The translations under genes and the position numbers were made by a program. Below are positions 34,301-47,430 of a DNA stretch of 64,000 bases, piece by piece. Position 1 is the first letter of the stretch. The number at the start of each line of letters is the position of its first letter. The stretch covers positions 211,155,138-211,219,137 of the forward strand of contig JAUPFV010000001.1 of the NCBI GenBank assembly GCA_036936605.1, in the 5' to 3' direction. This stretch comes from Limnanthes douglasii subsp. nivea (lineage: Eukaryota > Streptophyta > Magnoliopsida > Brassicales > Limnanthaceae). A model generated the notes under the pieces. It was given only the letters and a program-made list of their open reading frames with translations, was not told the origin of the DNA and searched no databases.

Positions 34301-35827
34301 TGTTAGTAAGTATAGTTAATATTATTATAAAATAATATAGATTTATATTGAATCTATAATGGATCAAAACGAATTTTCAAATTAATTGGAGTGAAGTTTA
34401 ATCGAAATCTAGTATAATAATATACAATTATTAGAGGAGACCGAATATAATATATTAGAAAACTCAATATAATTGCATATTATTACGGTAGAGAAGAAAA
34501 TAATATATAATTGTTATAGAAAACTGATGTAATTATTAGAAAAGATTAGAAATCATATATGCCTTTGTCTATTGTAAACACAAATTGAGAATCCAATCCA
34601 ATAGATCACTTTGTAATTTTTTTATATGAGAATAAAAAAAGTCTTATCTAATTATCAGTAGTCTGTTATCTCATAAATGTCAGGAGAAACAACAAGTTTT
34701 ATATCTTTATTATTATAATTTTTTGTTAATTATTGTAATCATGACGAGCTCTAACAAAATCATAAAAATGGGAGAAACACTTGAACTCCACACAAACATA
34801 TGAAGATCATTTCCCCAATGCCTTTTTCTTTTGTTACCAAAGGCTGACTTACCAGATCCATTAGTATTCGGAAAAAATATTTTGATTCATGTACTTATTG
34901 TAGATGACCTTTAAAAAATTAGAGATATGAAACCGAGTAATTGTTCATTATAAACAAACCTTTCTACTTAACTTGGTCTATACTATTTGATCTATAAGAA
35001 GAGTATGATAATTTGCATAATAGAATCAATAATTATGAATTGGAAGTTTATGCTGCATGGTTTCTATTTTACAAAAGACTCGAAAGATAAAAAAAAGAGA
35101 CAAGTAACATAACAACGAAATAATTAATACTAAAGCATTAGTTATTCTCCACCATTTTAGCCATATGCTTTAGTTATTCTCACCATTTTAGCCATATGCT
35201 AAATATGTCTTCACATAAAATGTGGCCATGACTATCATTATGTGCTACCTGAAACTTAGTTTCTAACAAACAATACAACTTGATTTTTCCTCGGTGGAAG
35301 TTGATTAAAAGGTTACGAAAAATAAAATAGAAAAGATTAACCAAAAAATATATTTTATTATTACATTGTGTATTTAAAAAATTATATTCAATATCTTTTT
35401 AACTCTTAGTTTTTAAAATAAAACCATGATTTTATGAAAAACATATTAGTTATTTTTTTAAAATGTTGATTGAATTTTTTTTTTTATAAACCACAAGAAA
35501 TTAATTATTATTATTATATTATCTTAAAATTAATTAAAACCTTTTAAAATTATCATTCCTGGTAATTTATAATTTACTATTTATTTATATATTTAACTTA
35601 TTATTACTTCATTTTATTATAATAATTTTATATATAATGTGTTTTAATATATTATATGAAACAAGTGAACCATAATTAATAATTTAAATGAATTTGCTAT
35701 TTCATAATTTTAATTTTAACTAAGTTAATATATATAAATACTAGATATACTATGTCTATATAGGGTTTACGGGACAGAGAAGAATAAGTTAGATAAAAAT
35801 GAAGAATTATTTGGTAAAAATAAAATT
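34301..35827. other. AT-rich stretch, no gene seen
   Basis: Contains a short direct duplication at 35138-35199 (TTAGTTATTCTC, then ACCATTTTAGCCATATGCT, twice). No reading frame or element end was recognised. Confidence 0.5.
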
Positions 35828-35838
35828 AGGCTTATATA

Positions 35839-36969
35839 GTAATACAAAAGAAGAGAGTTACTCACCTTTGTTGCATTTCTCCTCTTCAGGGCAGATATAA
35901 ACTCAATACAGATGCTAATGGTGTCATTCTTATACGTGATTACATATGTTCCATTATTCATGGTTACGGTAATTCTTATGGAAAACTATCCCTCATCCAG
36001 GCTGAAGCTCGCGCGCTCCATATCGGTCTCACCATCTGTAAAATTAAAGGCATAAGTAATGTTGACACCGAGACAAACTGTAAGATACTTGTATCTATTC
36101 TATCATATGGCCAAAACTCTTTACATTTGGAGTCTGTTCTGAGTAGCATTAGATCTTTAATCCCTCCTACAATGACTCTTCATCAAATTTAACAGAGCAA
36201 AACCTTGCAGCTAATTGGCTTGCAAGGTGGACTCTAAAATGCTGGATGAAAATAAATTACCAAGACTTTCAAGCCCCAAATCAATTGCTAACATAAACTT
36301 GTTAGAAGGTTTTGGTATCAAATATATAAGAATTGAATGGTTGTTATTTTACTAATTTCCTTATTTTTATCTTTGATTAATTCATTCACGCAACAACTCT
36401 CTAATCCAGTTGCATTTTGATCTTTTTAGTTTATCTCATTCACATTCTCTTTATCAAGTTCCTCCATGGTACTAGTCGTCTTCATCTCACGAAGCTCCCA
36501 TCTCTATTTCACATGTTATCTTCACTTTTGAATCAATTGGAGTCCCTAAAGCGTTTCATTGAGTATGTATATTCTTCTATCACATTCCCTTAGTCTTTCA
36601 TGAGTTTGTTATGAGATTTAGATTGTCCTAGGAAGCTCAGCTCTTGCATGCTCTGAATCTTATATTCCCTTCAGTAATCGATAAGTGATGGCAGACTATG
36701 GTCCAAAGCCATCTCCAGTGATTTACTATATTCTTCAATTAAGCTTAGTATTGGTGGATTAATCGAGTTAAAGATCGTCCTCTGATTATCATCTCCATAT
36801 TGGTTGATTGCAATGATTGATCCTTGTGTTCATTTCACCAGGAAATATGAGTTTTGCCCAAAAAATTAGGCGTCTTTCATTGTGATTGAGTTTTAGTTAC
36901 TGGACTTTAAGCCCAAACTTGTTTGGATTTTCTCCTTATTTTATTAATAAATTAATCATTCTGCAAAAA
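35839..36969 (+). mobile_element. LINE-5: short 5'-truncated LINE
   Basis: A 1.13-kb insertion flanked by an 11-bp duplication AGGCTTATATA (35828-35838 and 36970-36980). It carries only the RNase H end of ORF2 and about 650 bp of 3' UTR, and ends in an A-rich tail (GCAAAAAA) near 36963-36969. The TSD and tail define the borders clearly. Confidence 0.88.
35888..36330 (+). pseudogene. LINE-5 RNase H fragment
   Basis: Translation gives GRYKLNTDANGVILIRDYIC, then GYGNSYGKLSLIQAEARALH and a VDTETNCKILVSIL block, the RNase H order seen in the other LINEs with acidic residues in TDAN, QAEA and DTET. The end is frameshifted near 36190, after which the ANWLA(R/K)W-like motif can be read in another frame (36210-36235). 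Confidence 0.8.
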
Positions 36970-37019
36970 AGGCTTATATAATAACCAAGGGTATTTGGAG
37001 TATTAAAAAATTGGATAAC

Positions 37020-38060
37020 ACATAGTAATTTGGAACTAGAATTGAGTATTAGATGATAAAACCCCCACTTTTAGGTAGTAAGAGGAAAATATATTGGTTT
37101 TGGGTACACGTTGATATTGTACCATAAAATTGTTAGTAGATGATATCTCATAAATAAAAGAGTATTGTCGACCTTTCATATTTGTAACCATAAGAAGAAT
37201 AATGAAGATAAGAGTCCATCTTAAAAGAATGAAGACTCTCATGTATACCAAACACTCAATATCTTTATAACTCCCTCTATAGAATATTTTCTCTTTATAT
37301 TAACACCATATTCAATCTATCGACGAGCAAGACTTTGTTTAGTACATACCTTTAATACAATCATGAATGTATGTACTACAGAGGCCTTTTTTGGTATCTG
37401 GTTGAAACATAATCTTCAATTTATGTACAAACGAGACATTCTTTGGTGTCTACAACCCATATAATATCTAATCTATGTACAAGAGAGACTCTCATTAGTG
37501 CCTAGTTTTTATATAATTTTCAAATATTATAAGAATAATACCCTATTTGGTAACTAATTTCAATGTATCATCCAAGTTATTTTATTATCCATTCTCTCAA
37601 CTTATTTTTGAAGGTCTTATAAGACTCTCTCTCTTTGACCTATATTCAAAGGTCTCGTATGACCCATATCTCTAACATATCTTTAAGGGTCATGTATGAC
37701 CTCCTCTCTCCAACCTATCTTCAAGGGTCTCGTATAAACCTTTTGTATCTAACATATATTTAAATAATTCATACAGTACATTCTTCCTAATCTATCTTTA
37801 AAGGTCTAGTACGATCCATTCTTACCAAACTATCTTTATTGGTCTCGTACAAAACCCTATCTTCAAGGATTGCATATGACCTCTCTCTAATCTATCTCTA
37901 ATGATCTCGTTCAAACTTATTTTTCTAATCTATATTCAATCCTCTCATATGACTTTAGCTCGCCAACATACTTTCAAGGGTGTGGTATGACCCCATATCT
38001 TCACTCTAGATTTAAATGGTGTTGTACGAATCTTCACGATCTGAACCTTCTTTTTTTTTA
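37020..38060. repeat. Dispersed ~1-kb repeat with internal minisatellites, copy A
   Basis: Homologous to 45760-46690. Both start with an ATTAAAAGA(G/T)TATT(G/A)TCGAC-like block and a TAACCATAAGA(A/G)GAATAAT block (37185-37203 here). Both then carry degenerate ~65-bp units (C-AATCTATGTACxAGAGAGAC type, 37310-37560), followed by ~40-45 bp units (AAGGGTCTCGTATGACC type, 37600-38040). No coding sequence found. Confidence 0.75.
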
Positions 38061-38914
38061 TTTATGTTTGAGGTTTTCCAAAATACCTAAAACATAGTGT
38101 CATCTCTAAGAAATTATAGTTCGTGAAAGTGTTTCAAGTTTCTAAGTCATATATGTGTTTATGTTAGTTTGTGTAAGCGTACTTGGTTCGAAGTGGAACC
38201 CTTGACCAAACTTTTCAATATAATATGATGATGTTTTTTGTCTAAATGGATAAAAATAAATACATAAGTCTAAAGATATAAATGAGAGCTTATATCTTTC
38301 TACATATAGAAGGTCCAATGGGTAAACGATGAATTGATCGGACGCCACCTGTAAGACATAAATAATGTCAAAATTCAATTCGATTGAATATGGTAATATA
38401 TGTATAAATAAAAACGTCTTCCTCTCAAACTTCGTATCCTGAGAATATAGTTTTTATATAGAGTTCATAAGTCAAGAATTTTGAAGGAGAAAATATACAT
38501 TTAGAATTTATATTAGTTGGTGTTTTAACGAGTACGTTGTCAATCTATCATGGTTAAAAGCTCAAGAATATCATTTATTTATAACTAAATAATAACGCGA
38601 CCAATGATTTGAAATAAAATAGGCCTTTATTTGGAGAGGTTGCAAGGTTTTCGTTCGCACATAAATATATATTCTTTCATAATAAAAGATTTTGGTTACT
38701 ATAAATTTATGTATGAACTAAAGGTGATGATCTTATCTGAACCTAATGATGGCACTTCTTTGGTGATAGTTCTTACTTTTAAATTTCGACATGCAAATGA
38801 AATTATTTTGGCCTCATCTATCGACCTGCTTGAATTACATCCAAGGCTTTTACGTTAGTCAAACTGCACGAACTCACCATGCATATTAGGATACGACCGG
38901 ACATATTTAGTGAA
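38061..38914. other. Unassigned stretch before the copia element
   Basis: Two short open frames (38142-38378 minus, 38631-38858 plus) have no recognisable domain. No gene can be supported. Confidence 0.45.
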
Positions 38915-39244
38915 TGTTTGAAAAATACACAACTATCTTGTAATGAGATTAGTGAAAGACAAAGATAGTAATAAAACAAACAGCAACTGTTAACGAAGTT
39001 CAACAAATTATGCCTACGTCTTTAAACCTGTTGCAAATTGATTTTATTAGAAATAAGTTTGTGACTTTTTATTTTGATTACACTCACAAAAGGTAGCTAT
39101 TAGTTTTATATAGAGTTTAATACACATAAGAGGAAGAAAAAATTGCAAGGGTTATTAAAACTGATTGATAAGTCATTAATGACTCAGTAAAGGATTTCAC
39201 TGGTCTCTTAGAATTGAAAACATCTTCATAATCCTCCTTTAACA
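38915..39244 (-). repeat. 3' LTR of the old copia element
   Basis: Aligns with 43919-44246 through blocks such as AAAATACACAACTATC, AGTTCAACAAATTATGC and AAAACATCTTCA. Next to it on the minus strand is AAGTGGGATA, a weak polypurine tract. Confidence 0.8.
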
Positions 39245-41862
39245 ATATCCCACTTGAACAACTGGTTTTAATCTATCTTCACACCTTTCTCTATGCAGTA
39301 GATGTTTATGGTTTTTTTTACTTTTGCAGACAATTTTGAAGCTGATCACAACTTTAGTTTTCAATAGTTATTGTTTTTGTCAACATATCAACTGGATTCT
39401 TGCTTCATTGGATCTTTTCCACTATAAGCACCTTATCTTTTAATAAAGATCTGACAAAACGATAATGAGACCAATATGCTTCATTTTCGAATGAAATTTT
39501 GAATTCTTCGCAAATTAAATTGCACTCTTATTATTATTATGCAGAATGTTATTCTTATGTTTGAATCTCAACTTAGTTAGAGGACCTTGAAGCCGTATAA
39601 TATCTTTACTAGCTTCGATAACTGTTATATACTCAACCTTTGTATTAGATAAAGTGATAATCTTCTATAACTCTGAAATTACACTAAGAGCTGTAGTTCA
39701 AACAATGAATATATAATTGGTGGTGCTTTTCAGGTGATCGAATTTAGCTCCAAAATATACATTTACGTAGCCTTGTACATTTAACTCACTTTTACCAAAG
39801 TACACAATTTCTTGTGGTGCCTAGTAGGTACCTCAAAATCAATTTTACTAATTTTTAATATTTTCCATAGGTTTGATATAAACTTGCTGACAAATCAGAT
39901 TGCATGACTAATGTCTGGTCTAGTACAAACCATTGCATACATCAAACTCTCAATAGTTAAGGCGTAAGAAACCTTAGCCATTAATTCGTTCTCTTTATCG
40001 TTCTGAAGAGATTGATATTTAGATAAACAAAATCGACCTGCCAAGGGTATATTTACTTCTTGGAATCACCCATCTAGAATATCTTCAAAACACAATTGAT
40101 GTATTCTGACTCAGATAACTACAAACTCTTCTATGCTTATTTCTTGTGATTTGGATTACATGGATCTTCTTCTCTGGACCCAAGTCCTTTATGTTAAATT
40201 CTTTTGACAATTATTGCTTATATTTTCCAATATCATCTATATATAAATCTGCTACTGACATATCATGAACATAGAGTGGCAAAATGATATAACGAGACTT
40301 ACATCTTTTAAAATAGTAACATTGGTCAACATTTCACTTATGAAAACTCTCATTATGCATAAAACTTCAAATTTCTTGTACCAATGTATTTGAGCTTGTT
40401 TTAGACCATACAAAAAGTTTCTTGAGTCTGTATACCATGTTTTATTTCCCTTATTTTAAAAAAGCGTATGGTTGATACATGTATATCTCTTCATTAAATT
40501 CTTCATGAATAAATGTAGTCTTCACGTCTAACTGTTCAAGATAAAAGTCTTCAATAACAACAATACTCACCAATAATCTAATAGTATTAAGCTTCACAAC
40601 TGGAGAAACACTTTTGGTGTAATAAATTCCTTCTTTTTATCAGAATATTTTGATAATTAGTCGGGCTTTGTATAATTTAAAATCATCATGCTCGTCTTTC
40701 ACCTAGTACACCCATTTGTTATGAAGTTCCTTCCTATGTGTAACTCAGTTAGTTCTCATACCTGATTTGAGATAAAAGACTTCATTTTATTTTTCAAGAT
40801 CAGCTCCCACTTGTTAGCATAACTGGTTTGATAAGCTTCATCATAATCATAACATTCAGGCTCCCCTCTATTGGTCAATAAAAAATAATTCAAGTATCTT
40901 CCGTTGAGCACATGAGGTCGGGAAGACCATCTTAAAATAAGAGTTGTTACGACCAACTGCAACATGTCACACTGTTGTGTATTTTTTTCTAACAGACTCT
41001 CCTTGTCGATGTATACGAATGCTTTTGGTAGTTTATGTCAATGTTTGCTTCATATTCTCATAAATACCATTGTGTTGAAACATATCTAGGCACGACTCTC
41101 TTCATCCTGATCTCGTGCTTATAGCATAAAATTCTTGAATATGGTGTCCTCATATTCAACATAATTTTGGGTTCTACTATTCTTAATCTTTAGACCTATC
41201 TCATTCTTAACTACAGATTTATATATCTTAAAAATGTCAAACACTTTAGGTGTATTCTTTATAAAGTAAACCCAGACCTTTCGAGAATGATCATCGATTA
41301 AAGTCACAAAGTAGTATTTCCCTCATATAGATGAAACAATTGTTGGCCCTCAAACATTAAAGTAAATAAGTTATGGTCTTTCTTTCTTTGAGCTTCTGCT
41401 ACTTGTTTAAAAACTAACCATTTTCTATTTTACAAGTATGCAGCCCTCACATATGTCTATATCAATTGACTATACTCATAGTAGTTTCCCATTCGAGTGC
41501 ATAATTTTAAGTCCCTTCTCAATCATGTGGCCAAGTCTCTTGTGCCACATATTTGGATTTTTGTGTCCTACTACTATTGTAATTGAACATTGCACATTTG
41601 CTGCCTTATAAAGAGTGCCAATTTTTTTCCACGAGAAATGCCATTGTACCCTTTGAAATTTTCCAATTTTCACCATGGAAAACCATAAGGGTAGCATTTG
41701 TTAGCCAACAACCCTACTAAGATTAAGTTCTTTCTTAAGTCGGGGATATTTCTACATCTTTCAGATTTAAACAAACTCATTCAACTTAATCTTCACTATA
41801 TGTTTACCAACAATATCACAAGGTTGATCACCACCACAATATATATTTCTAAGGTTTTCGGG

Positions 41863-43626
41863 TGTTGGGAATATGGGATCCGCATATTTCGCGGAAACAC
41901 TAGTGTGATATTGTCCGCTTTGGGCCCATTGACCCGTACGGCTTTGCTTTTTGGTCCACTTCCAAAAGGTCTCACACTAATGGAGATGTACTATTAACTT
42001 ATATACTGATCTTTCTTCTCATGTTTAACCGATGTGGGATGTGGGACTTTGGTCGCACCTAACAATCCTCCTCTCGAACACGGGGTCCACATATTCCACC
42101 TTTGTATATAACTAAGAATAATATGATCTCCACACTAGTGTGATATTGTCCATTTTGGGCTCACTTGTCTGCACGACTTTGCTTTTGGTCGACTTCCAAA
42201 ATACCTCACACTAGCTGAGGTATGTTCTTACTTATATACCATTGATCATTCCCATGTTTAACCGATGTGGGATGTGGGACTTTGGTCGCACCTAACAATC
42301 CTCATCTCAAACAAAGTACCACTCTAGCCTCCTTTCAATTGGCTTCCATCTACCTACTCTAGTAAGGTGGAGAGACGTCTGAACTATAGAGGTTTATGGC
42401 GTATCTATCTGCTCACTATCAGATATTACTATGTCGCTCCTTGATCAGGCCACCTACTTGATGCACTATCAGGCACTCCATCTATAAATGACACTGCACC
42501 ACTCTTTGATCAAACCACCTGCTTGATGAGCCATCAGGCGCTCCATCTATAGATGATACTGTGCCGCTCTTTGATCAATCCACCTGCTTGATGAGCTATC
42601 AGACATTCCATTTATAGATGACATTGCACCGCTCCTTGATGAAGCCACCTGCTTGATGGACCATCAGACGCTCCATCTATCCAACAGATCATTCGCCTTG
42701 AGTAGGGCTCCTGGCTCGATGTTCAGTATCAGAGAATTTCACCCACACCACACCCTCCATATTGCGTTCCATCTGGGCATGGTACTCTGATACCATTTGT
42801 AGAGAATATAAGGTTCACATATTCTTCCTTTGTATATAAGTAAGAATAATATGATCTCCACACTAGTGTGATATTATCCGCTTTGGACCATTAGTCCGCA
42901 CGACTTTGCTTTTGGTCCACTTCCAAAAGGCCTTATACTAGTAGAGATATATTATTACTTATATACCATTGATCCTTCCCATGTTTAACCGATGTGGGAT
43001 GTGGAAATTTTGGTTGCCACCCTAACAAATCTTCCTCTCGAAGAAAGTACCACTTTTTAGCCTTCTCTCAATTGACTTCCATCCGCTTACTCTAGTCAAG
43101 GGGAGGATGCCTGACCTCTAGAGCTTTAGGGAGGATCTATCTGCTCACTATCAGATGATACTGTGCCGCTCCTTGATCAAGCCAACTGCTTGATGAGCTA
43201 TCAAGCACTCCATTTATAGTTGATACTACGCTGCTCCTTAATCAAGCCACCTGCTTGATGAGCCATCATCTATACAACATATCATTTACCTTGAGTATGG
43301 CTTCTAGCTCTGGTACATCATGTTCGGCATCTGATAATTTCACCCACATCACCCACCACATCGCGTTCAGTCTGGGATTAGAGCTCTAATAACGTTTGTA
43401 AGGAATATGTGTACCTCATATTCTGTCTTCGTATATAAGTAAGAACAATCAATTTCGGTATTAGTATGATATTGTCCGCTTTTGGCGCCCAAAGGCGCGC
43501 ATGAATTTGGTTTTGGTCCACTTCCAAAAGGCCTCACACTAATGGAGATTTATTTTTAACTTACATATTGATCTTTCTTCTCATATTTAACCGATGTGGG
43601 ATGTGTGACTTTGGTCGCACCTAACA
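41863..43626 (-). mobile_element. TRIM concatemer: four LTRs and intervening internal regions
   Basis: A non-coding miniature LTR element flanked by a perfect 5-bp duplication TCGGG (41858-41862 and 43627-43631). LTR A 41863-42064, LTR B about 42081-42297 (left end lost), LTR C 42798-43027 and LTR D 43398-43626. All share TAGTGTGATATT(G/A)TCC, CTTCCAAAA and TTTAACCGATGTGGGATGTG blocks. Internal 1 is 42298-42797, internal 2 is 43028-43397, and only about 16 bp of internal sequence separates A from B. Next to LTR C the minus strand reads TGGTATCAGAG, the tRNA-iMet primer site; next to LTR D it is mutated. GAGAGGAGGAT before the LTR is a polypurine tract. Confidence 0.9.
42435..42695. repeat. 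~65-bp tandem repeats inside TRIM internal region 1
   Basis: Four units of the type CGCTCCTTGATCAGGCCACC plus CTTGATGxxCxATCAG plus CTCCATCTAT, starting near 42435, 42500, 42566 and 42632. Two to three more units lie in internal region 2 (43165-43270). Confidence 0.85.
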
Positions 43627-43918
43627 TCGGGGACATATCTCTCACATGAATTATTTCTTCGAAGTAGCGTGAAATGATTCGTCAGAGTCTAATACCCAAG
43701 ATTCTTCAAATATCTCCAAAAAACATATCTCCATATTATCTCATTCTAAGGTGACATTTGTATTTGTCTTCGTATCCTCATCCTTTTGTGCTCTTTTGCA
43801 CTAATTTATGTAGTGCCCGGTCTTCCCATAGTTTAAACAGTCGGTGTTTTTTTACTCTTGGGAATATTTTTGGATTCCTGACTTGGGTCGCTACTAAACC
43901 TAGCTCTATGATACCACG

Positions 43919-44246
43919 TGCTGGTAAAATACACAACTATCATGTAATCAGATTAGTGAAAGATAAAGTAATAAAAAACAAACACAAATTGTTAGTAGAG
44001 TTCAACAAATTATGCATACATCTCTGGACCTGTTGCATATTGATTTTTTTAGAAAGGACTATGTGACTGTGTATTTTTGAAACACTCATAAAAGCTAGCT
44101 TTTAGTTTTATATATAGTAGAACGAAAATAGGCAAAAGAAACGATTACAATGGTTATTAAATCTGATTAATAATACATGAATGACTCACTAAATTATTTC
44201 ACTAGTCTATCAGAATTCAAAACATCTTCAGACTCTTCATCTAACA
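43919..44246 (-). repeat. 5' LTR of the old copia element
   Basis: Begins TGCTGGTAAAATACACAAC on the plus strand and ends CATCTAACA. It is followed, in the minus direction, by the tRNA-iMet-type primer-binding site at about 43903-43918. Confidence 0.8.
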
Positions 44247-45755
44247 TTAAACAGAAAGTGATACAAAATCTAAGGTAATAATCGAAAAAATAGACAATAT
44301 GATATTTGAGATGTATGATCAGATCTTAGAGTTGCAGAATTCACTAAATTCTCAAATGTTTCACTCGAGTGCCAGTCGACACAAGTTGAGGTCGCAAACT
44401 TATACCTATTAAGTAAAATATAAAAACTAAGGAAAAAGATTAAAGATCGTTGTGTAGTATGGAATTTAAGACTCGCTCACAATAAAAATATTCACTTTCG
44501 TCAGATGTAATAAATGACTATAAGATTGGATACGTTGAAGAGGATACAAATTACAAAACCCTAAGAAATGAAGTAAAAAAGTTGAATAAAGTTATAAAAG
44601 GGAAGAAATATTTAGTTCAAAACTACAAAGAACATAATATTAATATATTTACCAAGATTAAAAAGTTACAACAAATATTAGATTATAAACTCTTACTTAT
44701 TTTGTATTAGAATTCTACAGAATGACGAGGTTATCGGCCAAAATATGAAAAGCCCAATGCAGAATACATGATAAATATAGACAAAAAAGGTTATTAGCCA
44801 TAGTCATGCAATAAAAAAATACCATAAATGTTAGGCACTAGAAACCCTCAAACAATAACTATAATATAAACTATAGGTCCAAGAGATCATAGGAAAAAAA
44901 ATGAGACCATAAGGTCGAATGGTAGAAACCCTTTACATAATAACTATAAGTCAATCAATAAATCCAAGAGACCGGAAACCATAAAAACTTAACCAAAAAT
45001 AAGAAAATGTTATACGACAAAACGATATACACATGGGGCTATAAGCCACGATATGCGAATACACTCTAACCCAAACATAAAACAATAAAAAAAATATAAG
45101 CCACAAAGACATACATATTAGACTATTTGTCAAACGATCTCAACTGACATTATTAAGTCAAAGAGCATCAAAATATGCTTAGACCAAACCTAAAATAAAA
45201 AGGCTAGAAGCACAAGGACATACACATAATGATATAATTTGAACAAGTATAAATGTGACTATAAGTAAAACAGGTCAAAATAGGCTATACGTAAAATATA
45301 AAAATGACAAAATCTGCACTAGTCATGATTGATTTTATTTTGAATATGACATGTTTACACAATAGAAAGAAGAGAGAGAGAGAGAGAGATACTAACAATT
45401 TTTAAAAACACATTCATTGAAAAAAAAACAAATAAAATACACAACTGATTTTCCCTTTATGTGGATATCAACCCACACTATTTCCCACTCTGGACTATTT
45501 CCCACTTTGGTTGTACGAGAAGTTTGTAATGAGGTGTGGTCCCTAATAAAGTTTAAAATACTATTTGAGCCAAATTTGTAAAGAAAAATGGACAAAATGC
45601 TTACATTATCTGACCACAATTGAAGGTTTATTGTTTTTTTTATCACGAATTAGTATCTCTAGTTAAAGAAAATGGGAAGAAAACTAATAAGAATGTTATA
45701 CTCATACAATGATAAATAAAGTAATAGAAGTATTAATGTAATTTATAATGAAATA
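44247..45755. other. AT-rich stretch, no gene seen
   Basis: A degenerate tandem repeat of about 80-90 bp is visible at 44840-45010 (TAGAAACCCT...ATAATAACTATA and CCAAGAGA near 44848 and 44925). A GA run lies at 45370-45389. No gene supported. Confidence 0.5.
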
Positions 45756-45759
45756 TATG

Positions 45760-46690
45760 AATGTAATCTGCATAGAATTAAGAGTATATAAAATCATATT
45801 ATTAAAAGATTATTATCGACATCTCATACTTATAACCATAAGAGGAATAATATAAACATAAATGCATCCCAAAAGAAAAATGCTTCTCATTTATGCAAAC
45901 TACCTTTATCTAAATCTATATTTCTAGAGACTCATATCTCTTTATTTTCAACATCCTCTTCAGTTGATGTACGAGCTAAAAACTCGTCATATAATCTCAA
46001 CAAAATATTCAATCTATGTATGAGTTAGACCTATTTACTACCTACATTCAACACGATCTTCAACATATGCTCGAGAGAAACCTTTATTAGTATATACCTT
46101 AAACAATATTCAACCTATGTATGAGCGAGATCCTATTTGATACCTATCTTTCATACAATTTGCAATCAATGTATGGGTGATACCCTCATTAATACATACT
46201 TTCAATATATATTTAAGGGTCTCGTACTATCTTTTCTATCAACTTATATTTAAAGGTTTCGTACGAACCCTTCTTTTCAACTTGTATTCACATATCTCAT
46301 GCATACCTCACTTTCCAGCCTATCTTCAAAGTCTCAGACGACCTCTTATATCCTACATATCTTCAAGGAATTCATATGACCCTTTGTCTTTAACCTATCT
46401 TCAAGAGTCTAGTACCATATTCTCTCTCCAACATACCTCTAATCCTCTCGTATGATCCCTTGTATAGATTATTTTATGCTACTTTGTCTCTAAACTATTT
46501 AAAAAAATATCATCCAACCCCCTATATCCAACCTATCTTCAATATTTTTATACGACCTCTTCTTTGCGACCAATCTTGAAAGGTCTTGTACGTTCTTTTA
46601 TTCGTAATATGTCTTCAAGGTTCTTATACGACCTCATATCTCTAACATATCTTCAAGGCTCACGTACAACCCTTATCTATACTTTACATT
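45760..46690. repeat. Dispersed ~1-kb repeat with internal minisatellites, copy B
   Basis: Second copy of the repeat at 37020-38060. It shows the ATTATTATCGACATCTCATA and TAACCATAAGAGGAATAAT start blocks (45805-45855), the CAATCTATGTATGAG-type units (46005-46200), and the (T/A)TCTTCAAGGxTCTxxTACGACC-type units (46200-46690). Confidence 0.75.
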
Positions 46691-47385
46691 TTGATTTATA
46701 GGCTTTGGCAAACAACCTTAACATATTGTTAATAAATTAACTTAACTCACTTACTACGAACAAAATATCAACACTGGATAATTTGTATACGTGAGATTTT
46801 ATTGTAATATTAGTGTATTTTGACTAAGTCACCGCTCATTTATTATTTTTCACAATTTTAAAACCAACATAGAAAACCATTTATCTTTTAGAATTTAAGA
46901 TGACTAAACTTTTCAACTAATGTTTCAATAGAATGAGGTTGATTTATGAAATAATCTTCACTATTGCGAATAACTTTTATTATGAGAATAATATTTATTT
47001 ATTCCTAAAGAGTTCATCTTGAAATAATTTTCACTACTTATGTTATACTCAAAGTACTACTCCGTCTATTTATGAAAACTAATTAACATTATGTTAATAC
47101 AAACTTTACTATATGAACATTTATTCGTATTGATGTGCCTAAAATCATTAAGACATGATCAAAATGTTCATGTTATTTTGTACATATTTTCAACCATAAA
47201 ATAAGTTTAAAAGCTTACAAATATTTGGTTTATTATCTAAAAACTTAAAATGTATAGTTGATATATATCAATGTTTTTGTCCATATATTTGTTTATAAAT
47301 GTTGTTTTGACACTCATATGATGAAAATAAAGATTGTATACCAATACAATGCCAAATATATTAATATTATGTTGGTTCTTGCAAC

Positions 47386-47430
<45 letters not shown>

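Larger units (their letters stand above)
39260..43900 (-). pseudogene. Old copia gag-pol polyprotein relic
   Basis: On the minus strand, in order: a damaged zinc knuckle (CLNYGKTGHYIN, about 43800-43850), a protease start SWVLDSDESFHAT (about 43680-43720), the TRIM insertion, a GAG-preintegrase block (MWHKRLGHMIEKGLKIM, about 41510-41560), integrase (MTLIDDHSRKVWVYF, 41260-41307), RT start (WELILKNKMKSFISNQVW, about 40755-40810), an RT FLYGLKQA block (about 40405-40430), a YAMVCTRPDISHAI block (about 39900-39945), and RNase H end NPVDMLTKT (about 39385-39410). Many stops and frameshifts. The domain order protease-integrase-RT-RNase H is that of Ty1/copia. Confidence 0.85.
38915..44246 (-). 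mobile_element. Old Ty1/copia retrotransposon with nested TRIM
   Basis: Minus-strand element with LTRs at 43919-44246 (5') and 38915-39244 (3'), each starting and ending TG...CA on the plus strand and clearly diverged from each other. Next to the 5' LTR the minus strand reads TGGTATCATAGAGC, a variant of the tRNA-iMet primer-binding site. Gag zinc-knuckle, protease, integrase, RT and RNase H remnants follow. A 1.76-kb TRIM concatemer (41863-43626) interrupts the protease region. No clear target duplication remains (GTGAA versus TTAAA). Old and inactive. Confidence 0.85.

Noticed and set aside
38335..38355. Minus-strand TGGCGTCCG as a gypsy primer-binding site
   Set aside because: Only a short partial match, with no LTR end beside it and no second LTR found.
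42435..43280. Regularly spaced ~65-bp repeats, CRISPR-like at first glance
   Set aside because: Units are contiguous and degenerate with no spacers, and belong to a plant TRIM internal region.
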